NCBI RefSeq assembly: GCF_003795125.1
Contig: NZ_CP027783.1
Location: 1,488,001-1,552,000 of the forward strand
Length of the DNA: 64,000 nucleotides
From: Tetragenococcus osmophilus
GTDB taxonomy: Bacteria > Bacillota > Bacilli > Lactobacillales > Enterococcaceae
Direction: 5' to 3'
Notes under the pieces: model-generated
Databases searched by the model: none
Told to the model about the DNA's origin: nothing
What the model saw: only the letters and a program-made list of their open reading frames with translations
Shown here: positions 18,506-28,716 of the stretch, one piece after another
Layout of the letters: every line of letters begins with the position of its first letter
Position numbering within the stretch: the first letter of the stretch is position 1
Made by a program: the position numbers and the translations under genes

Positions 18506-18775
18506 ATCGTACTTTATCGATTACTAAATTTAGTCAATGATATTGCATATTTGTACACTATTTTACTGGTGGTATATGCGCTTTTATCTTGGTTTCCAGG
18601 TGGCTATGATTCAGCTATCGGTCGTTTTTTACGGAAGATATGTGAACCATATTTAAGTTTATTCGATCATTTGAATTTATCACTTGGGCCTATAAATTTT
18701 AATATAGCTTTTGCTATTATTGTACTTCAACTTGCCGTACAAGCATTAACTCGTATCATAGTAGCTATTTTTTAG
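18506..18775 (+). CDS. ylmG: YggT/YlmG family membrane protein with apparent AUC start
   Basis: A two-helix membrane protein, 89 aa, typical family length. The hydrophobic N-terminal helix (about 5-26), LLSWFPGG, the conserved RFLRKICEPYLSLF loop, and a second helix (65-88) are clear. The frame is open back to ATC codons at 18503 and 18506, with GGAGGAGG (18491-18498) ideally placed. The first conventional start, TTG 18551, is inside the first helix and lacks a ribosome site. This is the second AUC-type start in the cluster. A role in envelope or division is inferred from position. Confidence 0.88.
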   Translation: MVLYRLLNLVNDIAYLYTILLVVYALLSWFPGGYDSAIGRFLRKICEPYLSLFDHLNLSLGPINFNIAFAIIVLQLAVQALTRIIVAIF

Positions 18776-18793
18776 CAGGGGGTATAAAAAGCA

Positions 18794-19576
18794 ATGGATG
18801 CCAATATATATCAGCATTTTAGAAGCGAGGAACGCCCGTTTATTGATATAGTTCAAGATTGGATTGAGCAAGTAAACATTCAATATGCTCCAGTATTGAC
18901 TGAATTTTTAGATCCTAGACAAGCATTTATTTTAGAAACGCTTGTTAGGCAAGAGTCAGACTTACGATTTCGCCTTTTTGGAGGATATGAGGCTGCTGAA
19001 AGAAAACGTTGTTTAATTTTTCCTGAGTATTACGAACCTACGCAAGAAGATTTTGAAATTGAATTATTTAACGTTCATTATCCTAAAAAATTTGCAGTTT
19101 TGAGTCATGGAAAAATATTAGGAAGTTTGATTGGTACAGGAATTAAACGGGAGTTTCTCGGTGATATCATATCAGATGGTGAAAATTGGCAAGTTTTTAT
19201 CGCTAAAGAAATTAGCCATTATATCCAATTACAATTGACAAAGATTGGCAACGTGAAAGCTCGCTTGGAAGAACGCTCTTATGTTGATATTTTAATGCCA
19301 AAGGATAGTTGGTCTGATGAAACAACAACAGTAAGCTCCTTACGGTTAGATAATGTTATAGCAACTTTATTTAATATATCCAGACAGCGAGCAAAGCAAT
19401 TAGTTGAAAGTGAGAAAGTGAAGGTAAACTGGGCAGTTACCCAACGCCCGGATTTTGTTTTAGACTTATTAGATATTGTCTCTATCCGAGGTTTTGGGCG
19501 TTTACAAATTCAAGACATAGAAGGTACAACTAAAAAAGGGAAAATTCGATTGAATTTAGGCCTATTACGTAAATAA
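18794..19576 (+). CDS. ylmH: YlmH, S4-domain RNA-binding protein
   Basis: A 260-aa protein with an N-terminal RRM-like half and a C-terminal S4 RNA-binding domain (about 178-240: SSLRLDNVIATLFNISRQRAKQLVESEKVKVNW). YlmH homologues act on stalled ribosomal 50S complexes. AGGGGGT lies upstream, 18 bp after yggT. Conserved position between yggT and divIVA supports the call. Confidence 0.93.
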   Translation: MDANIYQHFRSEERPFIDIVQDWIEQVNIQYAPVLTEFLDPRQAFILETLVRQESDLRFRLFGGYEAAERKRCLIFPEYYEPTQEDFEIELFNVHYPKKFAVLSHGKILGSLIGTGIKREFLGDIISDGENWQVFIAKEISHYIQLQLTKIGNVKARLEERSYVDILMPKDSWSDETTTVSSLRLDNVIATLFNISRQRAKQLVESEKVKVNWAVTQRPDFVLDLLDIVSIRGFGRLQIQDIEGTTKKGKIRLNLGLLRK

Positions 19577-19595
19577 AATAAAGAGGTGTAAGAAA

Positions 19596-20354
19596 ATGGC
19601 ATTAACTCCGCTAGATATTCAGAATAAGAGTTTCCAAACAAAGATGAGAGGTTATGAAAAGGACGAAGTTGACGATTTTTTGGACATTGTTGTAAGAGAT
19701 TATGAAGAAGTCGTACAAAAAAATCGTGAAATGGAAAAATCATTAAAACACGCAGAAGAAAAATTAGAGTATTTTAATGAATTAAAAGATGCATTAAATC
19801 AGTCCATTGTTGTTGCGCAAGATACAGCTGATAAAGTGAAAAAGAGTGCTAATAAGGAATCTGAAGTGGTTGTTACTTCAGCACAAAATAAAGCTGATGA
19901 ATTGGTAGCTAATGCCGAAAAACAAGCAGACCAACTAACTCAAGCCGCTCAAGAACGTGCTAAAGAAATTTTGAGCGATGCTACACGAAAAGCGCGCGAA
20001 TTAACAACTGAAACGAATGACTTGAAAAAGAAGACTAGAGTATTCCATAATAATTTATCTTTAATGCTTGAAACTCAGTTAGAACAAGTGAAAAGCCCAG
20101 AATGGGATGAAATTCTTGCTCCATTTTCAAGTTATGTGCAAGATAGCCATGAAGTTTTTCGCGAAATATTAGCTGAAGAACTTGACAACGAAAACGACTC
20201 TGAAGTAAACTCGGAACAAGCAACTTCAGAGCAAGAAACAGAAGCAGCTGATGGAGATGAAGAAGACGAAGATGTTTCAGTGGTTGATTCAAGCCATCGA
20301 GTGGTTCCTGTTTCTACAGATGATCACGAAGATACAGAAGAATATAGTCGATAG
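19596..20354 (+). CDS. divIVA: Septum-site and polar scaffold DivIVA
   Basis: A 252-aa coiled-coil protein that senses negative membrane curvature. The N-terminal lipid-binding head MALTPLDIQNKSFQTKMRGY continues with DEVDDFLDIVV. Coiled coils run through about 30-150. The acidic C-terminal tail (about 195-252) is low complexity. AAAGAGGTG precedes the ATG. Confidence 0.96.
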   Translation: MALTPLDIQNKSFQTKMRGYEKDEVDDFLDIVVRDYEEVVQKNREMEKSLKHAEEKLEYFNELKDALNQSIVVAQDTADKVKKSANKESEVVVTSAQNKADELVANAEKQADQLTQAAQERAKEILSDATRKARELTTETNDLKKKTRVFHNNLSLMLETQLEQVKSPEWDEILAPFSSYVQDSHEVFREILAEELDNENDSEVNSEQATSEQETEAADGDEEDEDVSVVDSSHRVVPVSTDDHEDTEEYSR

Positions 20355-20364
20355 TAAGTAGAAT

Positions 20365-20575
20365 AGAAAAACTGTATGTATTTTCAAAGCGAGCCGGTGC
20401 TAGTGAAAGTCCGGTAAACCCTACATTCCGTTAGATCCTCTACAAGTCTTATTCTTGAAAAAAGTAAAGAATAACGGTTGGTCGCGTTAATGACCCTAGA
20501 GGAAAATTATAAGATTTTCAAACTTTGGGTGGTACCACGACACGTTCGTCCCTTTTATGGGCGAGCGTTTTTTTA
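20365..20575 (+). promoter_or_regulatory. T-box leader controlling ileS
   Basis: Leader RNA of tRNA-responsive antitermination. The distal stem I motif GAGCCGG...GTGAAAGTCCGG (20389-20414) and the T-box sequence GGGTGGTACCACGAC (20527-20541) are visible. A terminator follows: CGTTCGTCCC / GGGCGAGCG and a T run (20542-20574). The likely specifier is ATC (20435-20437, isoleucine), fitting the downstream ileS; I placed it by eye. Confidence 0.92.
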
Positions 20576-20669
20576 ATGGAAATTTTATGGTATAAGTTAT
20601 TTTTTTGTGCGTGCTTTGAAGTTTTTTGAATAAAAAATTTAAAATGGGTTTTATGAGAGGATGAATAGG

Positions 20670-23462
20670 ATGAAAATGAAAGATACGCTTCATTTGGGAA
20701 AAACTAAGTTTCCAATGCGAGGAAATTTGCCTAACCGTGAAGCAGATTGGCAAAAAGAATGGGAAGAAAATGATATTTATGGCAAACGCCAAAAAATAAA
20801 TGAAGGCAAACCAACTTTTGTTTTACATGATGGGCCTCCTTTTGCTAATGGGAATATTCATATTGGCCATGCGTTAAATAAGATTAGTAAAGATATTATT
20901 ATACGAGCAAAATCAATGTCTGGCTTCCGAGCTCCTTACGTTCCTGGTTGGGATACACATGGCTTACCTGTTGAGCAAGTATTGGCTAATAAAGGAATCA
21001 AAAGAAAAGAAATGTCGACCGCAGAATATCGACAAAAATGTTATGAATATGCCTTAACACAAGTTGATAAACAACGGGATGATTTTAAACGTTTAGGCGT
21101 TCAAGGAGATTGGGAAAATCCTTATTTAACTTTAGCTCCTAGTTATGAAGCTGCAGAGATCCGTGTTTTTGGGAAAATGGCGGAAAAAGGTTATATCTAT
21201 AAAGGAATGAAGCCGATCTACTGGTCTCCTTCCAGTGAGTCTTCTTTGGCAGAAGCAGAAATAGAATATAAAGATTTAAAATCTCCTTCAATTTATGTAA
21301 CTTTTCAAGTTGTAGATGGAAAAGGGATTTTAGATCAAGACACTTCCTTTATCATCTGGACAACTACACCATGGACGATTCCTTCTAACTTGGCGATCAC
21401 TGTTCATCCAGATTTTACTTATGTTCAACTAAAGGCAGACGGTAAAAAATATGTTATTGCTAAGTATTTATTAGAAGATGTCCAAGAACAATTAGGATGG
21501 GAAGAAGTAGAAATCCTACAAGAGTTTAAGGGAGCACAGTTAGAAAATATAACAGCACATCATCCATTTTATGATCGTACTTCTTTACTAATCTTAGGAG
21601 ACCATGTAACTTTAGATACAGGTACTGGTTTAGTTCATACTTCACCTGGACATGGGGAAGATGACTACTATGTAGCTAAAAAATATGGACTTCCTATTCT
21701 TTCACCAATCGATAGTCGAGGTGTATTTACTGAAGAAGCTCCTGGCTTTGAAGGCGTCTTTTATGATAAGGCCAATCCAATGGTTACTGATCTATTACAA
21801 GAAAAGGGCGCATTATTAAGCCTTGACTTCTTTGTTCATAGTTACCCTCATGATTGGCGAACTAAAAAACCTGTTATCTTTAGGGCAACACCTCAGTGGT
21901 TTGCTTCTATTGATGAATTTCGTCAAAATATTTTAGACGAAATTGAAAAAGTTGACTGGATTATCCCATGGGGAGAAGCGCGCTTATATAATATGATTCG
22001 CGATCGTGGTGACTGGGTAATTTCAAGGCAACGTGCTTGGGGCGTTCCATTACCGATTTTTTATGCAGAAAATGGCGATGCCATTATCACGCCAGAAACA
22101 ATTGAACATGTGGCTCAGTTATTTGAAGAATATGGTTCAAATGTTTGGTTTGAACGTGAAGCTAAAGATTTGTTACCAGAAGGCTTTACGCATTCCGGTT
22201 CGCCAAATGGCGAGTTTACTAAAGAAACTGATATTATGGACGTGTGGTTTGATTCTGGGTCTTCGCATGCAGCTGTATTGCGCCAACGACCTGAATTGAC
22301 CTTCCCAGCTGATATGTATTTAGAAGGTTCTGACCAATATCGAGGTTGGTTTAACTCCAGTATTACAACGAGCGTTGCTGTTAGCGGGAAAGCTCCTTAT
22401 AAATCTGTATTATCGCAAGGATTTACTTTAGATGGTGAAGGCCGAAAAATGAGTAAGTCTTTAGGCAATACTATTGTGCCAGATAAAGTCCTTAAACAAA
22501 TGGGGGCAGATATCTTACGTTTGTGGGTTGGCAGTGTTGATTATGAATCAGACGTCAGAGTTTCGATGGATATTTTACAACAAGTATCTGAAGTTTATCG
22601 GAAGATTAGAAATACTGTGCGATTCTTACTAGCTAACACAAGTGATTTTGATCCACAAGAAAATACAATCGAATTTGTTGACTTACGTTCTGTGGATAAA
22701 TACATGTTAATTCGCCTGAATGAGGTTATCCGAGAAGTTCGAGATAACGGTTATGACAAATACGATTTTGCGCATGTTTATCGTACTATTTTGAACTTTA
22801 TTACTGTAGATCTGTCCTCATTTTATTTAGATTTTGCTAAAGATGTTGTTTACATTGAAGAAAAAGATAGTTATGAACGTCGTTGTATGCAAACTGTTTT
22901 TTATCAAGCAACAGTAGCTATTGCGAAATTGTTAGCGCCAGTTATTCCGCATACGGCCGAAGAAATCTGGTCTTATGTCGAAGAAGAGGAAGAATATGTT
23001 CAATTAACAGATTTTCCTGCTTACCAAGTTTATTCTAACCAAGAAGAGTTAATGGATATTTGGACGGCGTTTATGAATTTCCGGGATAAAGTATTGAAAG
23101 CTTTAGAAATTGCTAGAAATGAAAAACTAATTGGTAAATCAATGGAAGCTAAGGTAACGATTTATCCTAACGAACAAGTATCAGCTATGTTGAATGCTGT
23201 GGATGCTAATATCGCTCAATTATTAATTGTCTCTCCTGACTTTTTCACAATTAAAGATGCTAATGAAAAAGCACCTGAAGAGGCAGTAGTTTTTGAAGAT
23301 GTAGCTATCATGGTGGAAAAAGCCGATGGGGAAGTTTGTCAACGTTGTCGTCAAATGAGGACAAGCGTAGGAGAAAGTGAACATTTCCCTACAATGTGCG
23401 CGCATTGTGCGGCAATTGTAGAAGATGAACATCCAGAAGCTATCCAAGAAGGATTCGAATAG
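20670..23462 (+). CDS. ileS: Isoleucyl-tRNA synthetase
   Basis: Class I aminoacyl-tRNA synthetase, 930 aa. HIGH motif in [16 protein letters not shown] (about 57-72), editing domain with [17 protein letters not shown] motif in [10 protein letters not shown] (about 594), and a C-terminal zinc finger CQRC...CAHC. I prefer the ATG at 20670 because GAGAGG lies 9 bases before it; the in-frame ATG at 20661 abuts that site. Regulated by the T-box leader and followed by a strong terminator. Confidence 0.97.
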   Translation: MKMKDTLHLGKTKFPMRGNLPNREADWQKEWEENDIYGKRQKINEGKPTFVLHDGPPFANGNIHIGHALNKISKDIIIRAKSMSGFRAPYVPGWDTHGLPVEQVLANKGIKRKEMSTAEYRQKCYEYALTQVDKQRDDFKRLGVQGDWENPYLTLAPSYEAAEIRVFGKMAEKGYIYKGMKPIYWSPSSESSLAEAEIEYKDLKSPSIYVTFQVVDGKGILDQDTSFIIWTTTPWTIPSNLAITVHPDFTYVQLKADGKKYVIAKYLLEDVQEQLGWEEVEILQEFKGAQLENITAHHPFYDRTSLLILGDHVTLDTGTGLVHTSPGHGEDDYYVAKKYGLPILSPIDSRGVFTEEAPGFEGVFYDKANPMVTDLLQEKGALLSLDFFVHSYPHDWRTKKPVIFRATPQWFASIDEFRQNILDEIEKVDWIIPWGEARLYNMIRDRGDWVISRQRAWGVPLPIFYAENGDAIITPETIEHVAQLFEEYGSNVWFEREAKDLLPEGFTHSGSPNGEFTKETDIMDVWFDSGSSHAAVLRQRPELTFPADMYLEGSDQYRGWFNSSITTSVAVSGKAPYKSVLSQGFTLDGEGRKMSKSLGNTIVPDKVLKQMGADILRLWVGSVDYESDVRVSMDILQQVSEVYRKIRNTVRFLLANTSDFDPQENTIEFVDLRSVDKYMLIRLNEVIREVRDNGYDKYDFAHVYRTILNFITVDLSSFYLDFAKDVVYIEEKDSYERRCMQTVFYQATVAIAKLLAPVIPHTAEEIWSYVEEEEEYVQLTDFPAYQVYSNQEELMDIWTAFMNFRDKVLKALEIARNEKLIGKSMEAKVTIYPNEQVSAMLNAVDANIAQLLIVSPDFFTIKDANEKAPEEAVVFEDVAIMVEKADGEVCQRCRQMRTSVGESEHFPTMCAHCAAIVEDEHPEAIQEGFE

Positions 23463-23476
23463 CCTAAAAGCAAAAT

Positions 23477-23537
23477 AAAATACCCGAACTATAAGAGAAG
23501 GCCATTTTGCCTCTTCTCTATATAGTTCGGGTATTTT
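23477..23537. terminator. Strong bidirectional terminator between ileS and zwf
   Basis: A long hairpin pairs AAAATACCCGAACTATA with TATAGTTCGGGTATTTT, with an inner AGAGAAG / CTTCTCT stem. A-run and T-run on both sides allow termination of the convergent ileS and zwf. Confidence 0.93.
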
Positions 23538-23575
23538 TATTATAAAAAATTTACTTTAGCTCTTTGGTATTTTTG

Positions 23576-25096
23576 CTATTTTAATAAGCCTCGCTGGCGG
23601 TACCATTCATCTGGTTCCCAAACCCAATGGCGTCCTTCTTTTTCGAGTAATTGGTAGGCTTCATCAGGTCCCATTGTTCCAGCTCGATAGCCAGGAGGTG
23701 TTTGTTGATCTTTATCCCATGTTTCTCGAATGCGATCTACAATTTTCCAAGACTGAGCGACTTCGTCCCAATGAGTAAAGTTTGTTCCGTCTCCATTTAA
23801 AGCGTCGAGTAACAATTTTTCATAAGCTTCTGGCGTATTTTCGATAATATCGGAACTATTACGATGCTCTAATTTTATCGGATCTGTTTGGAATCCCTGA
23901 CCAATTTCTTTGCCATTTAAAGTTAGTGAAAAACCTTCTGTTGGTTGGATATAAATGGTTAAAATATTAGGAGCTAGGCTTTTTTGATCGCAAGGACCAG
24001 TGACAGAATCTTTAAAAACATTTACAGGTACTTGTTTGAAGACTACGTTAATACGAGTTCCTTTTTCTGTTAGTCGTTTACCAGTACGTACATAAAAAGG
24101 AACACCGGACCAACGGAAGTTATCGATTAAAAACTTACCCGCAACAAAAGTTTCCGTTAATGAATTTTCATCCACATTTTCTTCTTCTCGATAACCTCGG
24201 AACTGATCATCACCAATTTCTCCGGCAACATATTGTCCGCGTACAAAATTCTTTCGTACTTCTTCTTCAGAAAACATGCGAATGGATTCTAAAGCTTTAA
24301 TTTTTTCTGTACGAATTTCTTTTTCCGAAAAAGCAACTGGGGGTTCCATTGCTAGTAATGACAGCATTTGTAATATATGATTTTGTACCATATCTTTTAG
24401 AGCGCCGCTTTTATCATAGTAGCCGCCACGTTCTTCAACGCCTACGTCTTCAGCTAAACTAATTTGGATATTGTCAATGTATCGATTATTCCAAATAGAT
24501 TCAAAAATCAAGTTCGCAAAGCGAATGGCTGAAATATTTTGAATCATTTCTTTTCCTAAATAGTGATCGATACGATAAATTTCTTCTTCAGTAAAAACTT
24601 CATTGATTTCATCATTTAACTCAGACGCTGATTGATAGTCATTACCAAATGGTTTTTCAATAATTACTCGATGGTAACCATTTGTATTAAGCATTCCTTG
24701 AGATTTTAAATGAGAAACAATGGTGCCAAAAAAGTTGGGGGACATAGCTAAATAAAAAATACGGTTTCCTTGAATATGATATTTCTCATCTAATTCGTCA
24801 CTTAATTTCTTTAAAGCATCATAATGTTGTGTATCTTTAACATTATGAGATTGATAATAAAAATGGGAAGCAAAATCTTCTGCCTCTTTGTTTGATGGCT
24901 GAAAGCTAGCGATAGAGCTTTTGATTACTTCGTGATACGTTTCATCACTCCATGGACGACGTGCTGTACCAATGACAGCGAAGTCTTCGCCTAAATTTCC
25001 CTTCTGATACAAACGAAATAAGGAAGGGTATAATTTGCGTCTTGCTAAGTCACCTGTTCCTCCGAAAATGGTAAACAATACATTTTTTTGATCCAT
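23576..25096 (-). CDS. zwf: Glucose-6-phosphate 1-dehydrogenase
   Basis: First oxidative pentose phosphate enzyme, NADP-dependent, 506 aa. The N-terminal coenzyme fold has FGGTGDLARRKLYPSLF; the active-site signature RIDHYLGKE is near residue 180. The start MDQKNVLFT at 25096 has AAGGAGTG upstream; an in-frame ATG at 25129 is inside the preceding gene's stop region. It lies 32 bp downstream of the MntR-like gene, likely co-transcribed. Confidence 0.96.
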   Translation of the reverse strand: MDQKNVLFTIFGGTGDLARRKLYPSLFRLYQKGNLGEDFAVIGTARRPWSDETYHEVIKSSIASFQPSNKEAEDFASHFYYQSHNVKDTQHYDALKKLSDELDEKYHIQGNRIFYLAMSPNFFGTIVSHLKSQGMLNTNGYHRVIIEKPFGNDYQSASELNDEINEVFTEEEIYRIDHYLGKEMIQNISAIRFANLIFESIWNNRYIDNIQISLAEDVGVEERGGYYDKSGALKDMVQNHILQMLSLLAMEPPVAFSEKEIRTEKIKALESIRMFSEEEVRKNFVRGQYVAGEIGDDQFRGYREEENVDENSLTETFVAGKFLIDNFRWSGVPFYVRTGKRLTEKGTRINVVFKQVPVNVFKDSVTGPCDQKSLAPNILTIYIQPTEGFSLTLNGKEIGQGFQTDPIKLEHRNSSDIIENTPEAYEKLLLDALNGDGTNFTHWDEVAQSWKIVDRIRETWDKDQQTPPGYRAGTMGPDEAYQLLEKEGRHWVWEPDEWYRQRGLLK

Positions 25097-25128
25097 TTTT
25101 TTCACTCCTTTGAATAAAAAAGTAACCA

Positions 25129-25776
25129 TTAAAGCTTATCAACAAATATAGTATCTGCTGCTTTATAACTTACTTGTACGGTCTTTTCCTGATTCTTAAG
25201 TGTAAGGCCTCCTTCATAAGCAGCTATATTAGTAATGGTGTATTCTTCATTAATACCTAAGTCAATAGAAACCAAATAATCTAATAATTCACGTTCATCA
25301 AGGACACGAGCAATTCGGACTTTTGTTCCTACGGGGTAGTCACTGAGTTTTTCTCTTTTTTTCTCATGGACTAACTGATCTATTTTAGGAATCATACCTC
25401 CGTGTGGACAGTAAGTAGGGTGCTCTAAATATCCATCTAAGCGGTTAGCCAACGTTTCAGAAGTAACATGTTCGAGCACTTCTGCATCATCGTGCACTTC
25501 ATTCCAGCTATATTTTAAATGTTCAACTAAAAAAACCTCCCAAAGACGATGACGCCTTACAAGCGCACTTGCTTTTTTTAAACCGGCTGTCGTCAGCTGA
25601 ACGCCTTGATAAGGAGTGTGCTCGACAAGTTGTTCTTTTACTAATTTAGTAATCATCTCACTAACAGAAGCGGCTGATACTACCAAACCTGAAACAATTT
25701 GTTTATTATTAATTTTTACTTGATCCCCGCCTAATTCTAAAATAAGTTTGAGGTAATCTTCACGATTTGGGGTCAT
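25129..25776 (-). CDS. DtxR/MntR-family metal-dependent regulator
   Basis: A 215-aa iron- or manganese-responsive repressor. N-terminal winged helix (MTPNREDYLKLILELGG..., VVSAASVSEMITKLVKEQLVEH), dimerisation region with metal-ligand-type residues (HHDAE-like segment VHDDAEVLEHV, HPTYCPHGGMIP), then a FeoA/SH3-like C-terminal domain (YPVGTKVRIARV...). ATG at 25776 has AGGG about 9 bases upstream; the ATG at 25785 abuts it. Metal specificity is not readable; Mn-type is the usual finding in lactic bacteria. Confidence 0.88.
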   Translation of the reverse strand: MTPNREDYLKLILELGGDQVKINNKQIVSGLVVSAASVSEMITKLVKEQLVEHTPYQGVQLTTAGLKKASALVRRHRLWEVFLVEHLKYSWNEVHDDAEVLEHVTSETLANRLDGYLEHPTYCPHGGMIPKIDQLVHEKKREKLSDYPVGTKVRIARVLDERELLDYLVSIDLGINEEYTITNIAAYEGGLTLKNQEKTVQVSYKAADTIFVDKL

Positions 25777-26006
25777 TGTTTTCATCCCTTCTATATAAAA
25801 CCGATTTTATCAAAAATTTGTTTTTTTTACTATGTAAAATACTTATTAAAATACTTATGCTCTTAAAATAGATAGAAAAAGAGGCTTAGACAGTTTCTTC
25901 TAACAATGTTGCACATATACTTTGCACTAAAAAAGTAATTTGAGTGTTTGTTTTATGAACCATCGCTGAAAAATAAAGCATGTCTTTGCCTCTAATTGAA
26001 ATTTAA

Positions 26007-27242
26007 TTATGCCCAGTCGCCATTACGAAAAACTGGAACAACTGTACCATCTTTTTTTATACCATCAATAGACATTTGATTTGAGCCTACCATGAAATCA
26101 ACATGTGTCTGACTTAAATTTAAGCCACGTTTTCTAAGTTCTTGTTCACTCATTTCGGTGCCACCTTGTAGATTAAAGGCATAAGCAGATCCTAACGCTA
26201 AGTGGTTGGACGCATTTTCGTCAAATAAGGTATTGAAAAAGATAATTCCTGATTGAGAGATAGGGGAAGGGTCAGGAACTAATGCAACTTCACCTAGATA
26301 TTTGGCGCCTTCGTCTGTTTCTAATAGTTGTGCTAGTACGTCTTGGCCTTTTTCAGCTGAAAAGTCTACAACTTTTCCATTTTCAAAAGTAAATTTCATT
26401 CCAGAAATAATTGTCCCAGCATAACTTAATGGTTTTGTACTTGAAATAACACCGTTTACTCGTCGACTATCAGGAGCAGTAAAGACTTCTTCTGTTGGCA
26501 TATTTGCAATAAACTTTTCACCTCTAGAATTAAAACTACCTGCGCCTTCCCATAGATGACTTTCTGGTAATCCTATTGTTAAATCTGTCCCAGGGGCTTG
26601 ATAGTGAAGAGAGGCAAATTGTTGCTGGTTTAATTCATCAGCTTTTTTCTCTAAAGCTTCATCATGCTCTTTCCAAGCAGCAATAGGGTCTTTACAATCA
26701 ACACGAGTTGTTTTGAATATTTCTTCCCAAAGCGTATTTACTGCTTCATCTGTTGGTAATTCAGGAAATACTCTTTTGGCCCAATTTTCTCCTGCTGCTG
26801 CAACAACTGTCCAACTCACTTTGTTGGATTGAGTCGCTTTACGTAAGTTGGCTAGCCCTTTACCGGCAGCTTTTTGATAAGCAGCCACGCGTTGGCTGTC
26901 AACGTTTGCTAGAGCTTGTGGGTCTGAAGATATAACTGAAATACGGCTTGCTCCTTTTTCAATCCATTCATCAGCTTGTTCAACTTTATATTGAGGAAAT
27001 TCTTTTATCCGATCAAATGCTGCGTTTGCTAAAAATTCTTTTTGAATCTCTTCGTCTGACCATTCTACAATGACTTCTGCCGCTTTAAGTTCATAAGCTT
27101 TTTTAGTGATTAAACGAGCTAAAGGAGCTTGTTCAACACTAATTTGCAACACGACTGTGTGGGATTGCTGAACATTGACGCCCATTTCTACAATTAACTG
27201 CGCATATTTGTCTAAATTTTCTTTAAATTTTGCTGAGTCCAT
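26007..27242 (-). CDS. pepS: Aminopeptidase PepS/AmpS (M29 family)
   Basis: A metal-dependent aminopeptidase of peptidase family M29, 411 aa, full length. Family segments include LYEEIFK-like TLWEEIFKTTRVD, the ligand stretch GEKFIANMPTEEVFTAP, GAKYLGEVALVPDPSPIS, and the C-terminal HVDFMVGSNQMSIDG. Cytosolic, probably acting in peptide utilisation. AAGGAGG precedes the ATG. Monocistronic; the 230-bp region downstream holds nothing I recognise. Confidence 0.92.
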   Translation of the reverse strand: MDSAKFKENLDKYAQLIVEMGVNVQQSHTVVLQISVEQAPLARLITKKAYELKAAEVIVEWSDEEIQKEFLANAAFDRIKEFPQYKVEQADEWIEKGASRISVISSDPQALANVDSQRVAAYQKAAGKGLANLRKATQSNKVSWTVVAAAGENWAKRVFPELPTDEAVNTLWEEIFKTTRVDCKDPIAAWKEHDEALEKKADELNQQQFASLHYQAPGTDLTIGLPESHLWEGAGSFNSRGEKFIANMPTEEVFTAPDSRRVNGVISSTKPLSYAGTIISGMKFTFENGKVVDFSAEKGQDVLAQLLETDEGAKYLGEVALVPDPSPISQSGIIFFNTLFDENASNHLALGSAYAFNLQGGTEMSEQELRKRGLNLSQTHVDFMVGSNQMSIDGIKKDGTVVPVFRNGDWA

Positions 27243-27449
27243 CTTTCCTTCCTCCTTTACAATACTTTAGTATAATAACACTAAGACGAAGTAGAAACAA
27301 CTCGTTATAGCAAGTGAAGTAAGCGCTTTTTTTAACGTTTGTTTTAAAAAAATAAAGAAGATGACTTGTAATTTTGCTTTACTCAAAAAAATGGTAGAAT
27401 GAATGAAATGATAAATAACAGCATACTTCATTTAAGGAGGCAGGAATGC

Positions 27450-28040
27450 ATGGCAAGAAAGAAAACGATTACTAGAGACCAGATTTTAGAAGCAGCTTAC
27501 GAAGTTGTTGCAAAAGAAGGTTTTTCCAAGTTTACTGCGCGTAATATTGCGGCCAAAATGAAATGTTCCACACAGCCAATTTATTTAGAGTTTAAGAACA
27601 TGGAAGATTTGAAACAAGCGTTGCTTAAAGAAATTTTTGACTATCTTTCTGCTGAAGTCCTTCCAAAAGAACAATCTGGAGATAAGCTAGTTGACTTAGG
27701 ATTTAACTATATCAAGTTTGCTACTAAAGAAAAACAATTGTATAAGGCTTTATATCTAGAAGAAGATTTGGGAGATAACTCGATTCAGAAGTTTTCTTTT
27801 GATTACTTTGTTGAGCTTGTACAACAAGAGCCTGAATATAAAGATTTACCTGAAGACAAGCTTTCTGCTTTATATACAGGTTTTTGGATTATAGTGACCG
27901 GTCTTGCTGCTTTGACTTCTGCAAATATTATGAAACCTTCAGACGAAGAAATTACTACTTTATTAACAGAAGCTGTTAATAATTTGACAAGTAATGAAGA
28001 TAAGTTGAATCAAATTTTTTCAGGTTTTAAATTTCATTAA
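27450..28040 (+). CDS. TetR/AcrR-family transcriptional regulator
   Basis: A 196-aa protein with a TetR helix-turn-helix at the N-terminus (ITRDQILEAAYEVVAKEGFS, then AKMKCSTQPIYLEFKNMEDL) and a divergent helical ligand domain. The ATG at 27450 follows AAGGAGG by 9 bases. A -10 (TAGAAT, 27395-27400) lies upstream. No neighbour suggests its ligand: the flanking genes are an aminopeptidase and a flavodoxin on the other strand. Confidence 0.88.
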   Translation: MARKKTITRDQILEAAYEVVAKEGFSKFTARNIAAKMKCSTQPIYLEFKNMEDLKQALLKEIFDYLSAEVLPKEQSGDKLVDLGFNYIKFATKEKQLYKALYLEEDLGDNSIQKFSFDYFVELVQQEPEYKDLPEDKLSALYTGFWIIVTGLAALTSANIMKPSDEEITTLLTEAVNNLTSNEDKLNQIFSGFKFH

Positions 28041-28041
28041 A

Positions 28042-28085
28042 AAAAAGCAAGGACATTCCTTTTCGTGAGTGCTCTTGCTTTTTTA
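28042..28085. terminator. Bidirectional terminator between tetR-type gene and flavodoxin
   Basis: AAAAGCAAG pairs with CTTGCTTTT across an imperfect middle, with A and T runs outside. It lies between convergent genes. Confidence 0.82.
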
Positions 28086-28535
28086 TTACATGGCTTGGCA
28101 CGCAGTAACTAACTCAGAAGCAAAGGCTTCTAGTCGTTGAACATCTTCTTTTTCTGCGGCTAGATCTACTTTTATTTTTTCAGTTCCTTTTTTGGCTCCT
28201 GCGGTTAAAAAGGCTTCTTCGAATTTATCTACTGCCGTAGCGTAGTATTCATAAAACGTGTCGCCTGAGCCGCATACGCCAAATACCTTGCCGTTAAGGT
28301 CTAGTTCTTGTAGGTCTTCATAAAGGTCTAACATTTCTTCAGGAATAGTCCCTTCATCGTAAGTATAAGCTCCGACAACGCAGATATCTGCATTGTTAAA
28401 TTCAGCAGCGTCCACCTGAGTACACTCATCGATTTCTACTTCGATATCTAATTTTTCTAAAGCTTCACAAACAATGTCCGCCATTTCTTCAGTATTTCCT
28501 GTTAAACTCCCGTAAATAATTTTGGCTAAAGTCAT
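28086..28535 (-). CDS. Flavodoxin
   Basis: Small FMN electron carrier, 149 aa. The phosphate loop YGSLTGNTEEMA (about 8-19) and the FMN-binding VVGAYTYDEGTIPEEM and GVCGSGDTFYEYYATAVD segments are standard. ATG 28535 has AAGGAGG upstream; longer in-frame starts lack one. Redox partner unknown. Confidence 0.94.
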   Translation of the reverse strand: MTLAKIIYGSLTGNTEEMADIVCEALEKLDIEVEIDECTQVDAAEFNNADICVVGAYTYDEGTIPEEMLDLYEDLQELDLNGKVFGVCGSGDTFYEYYATAVDKFEEAFLTAGAKKGTEKIKVDLAAEKEDVQRLEAFASELVTACQAM

Positions 28536-28656
28536 AGTTTCCTCCTTGATATAATAAGTGGGAAAAAGGGATTTTATTTCAGTATTATTGTTAATTATTA
28601 TAGCAAAATAAGCAATAAAAGAAAATAATAACACTGTAGCTTTTCGTCAATGAAAT

Positions 28657-28686
28657 TTGGAAAAAAAGGGCGTGCTGTGGTAGAAT
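28657..28686 (+). promoter_or_regulatory. Promoter of map
   Basis: TTGGAA (28657-28662) and TAGAAT (28681-28686) with an 18-bp spacer and a TG two bases before the -10, located 30 bp before the gene. Confidence 0.6.
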
Positions 28687-28716
28687 AAGTAAGATTTCAA
28701 TAAAGGAGATAAGCAA

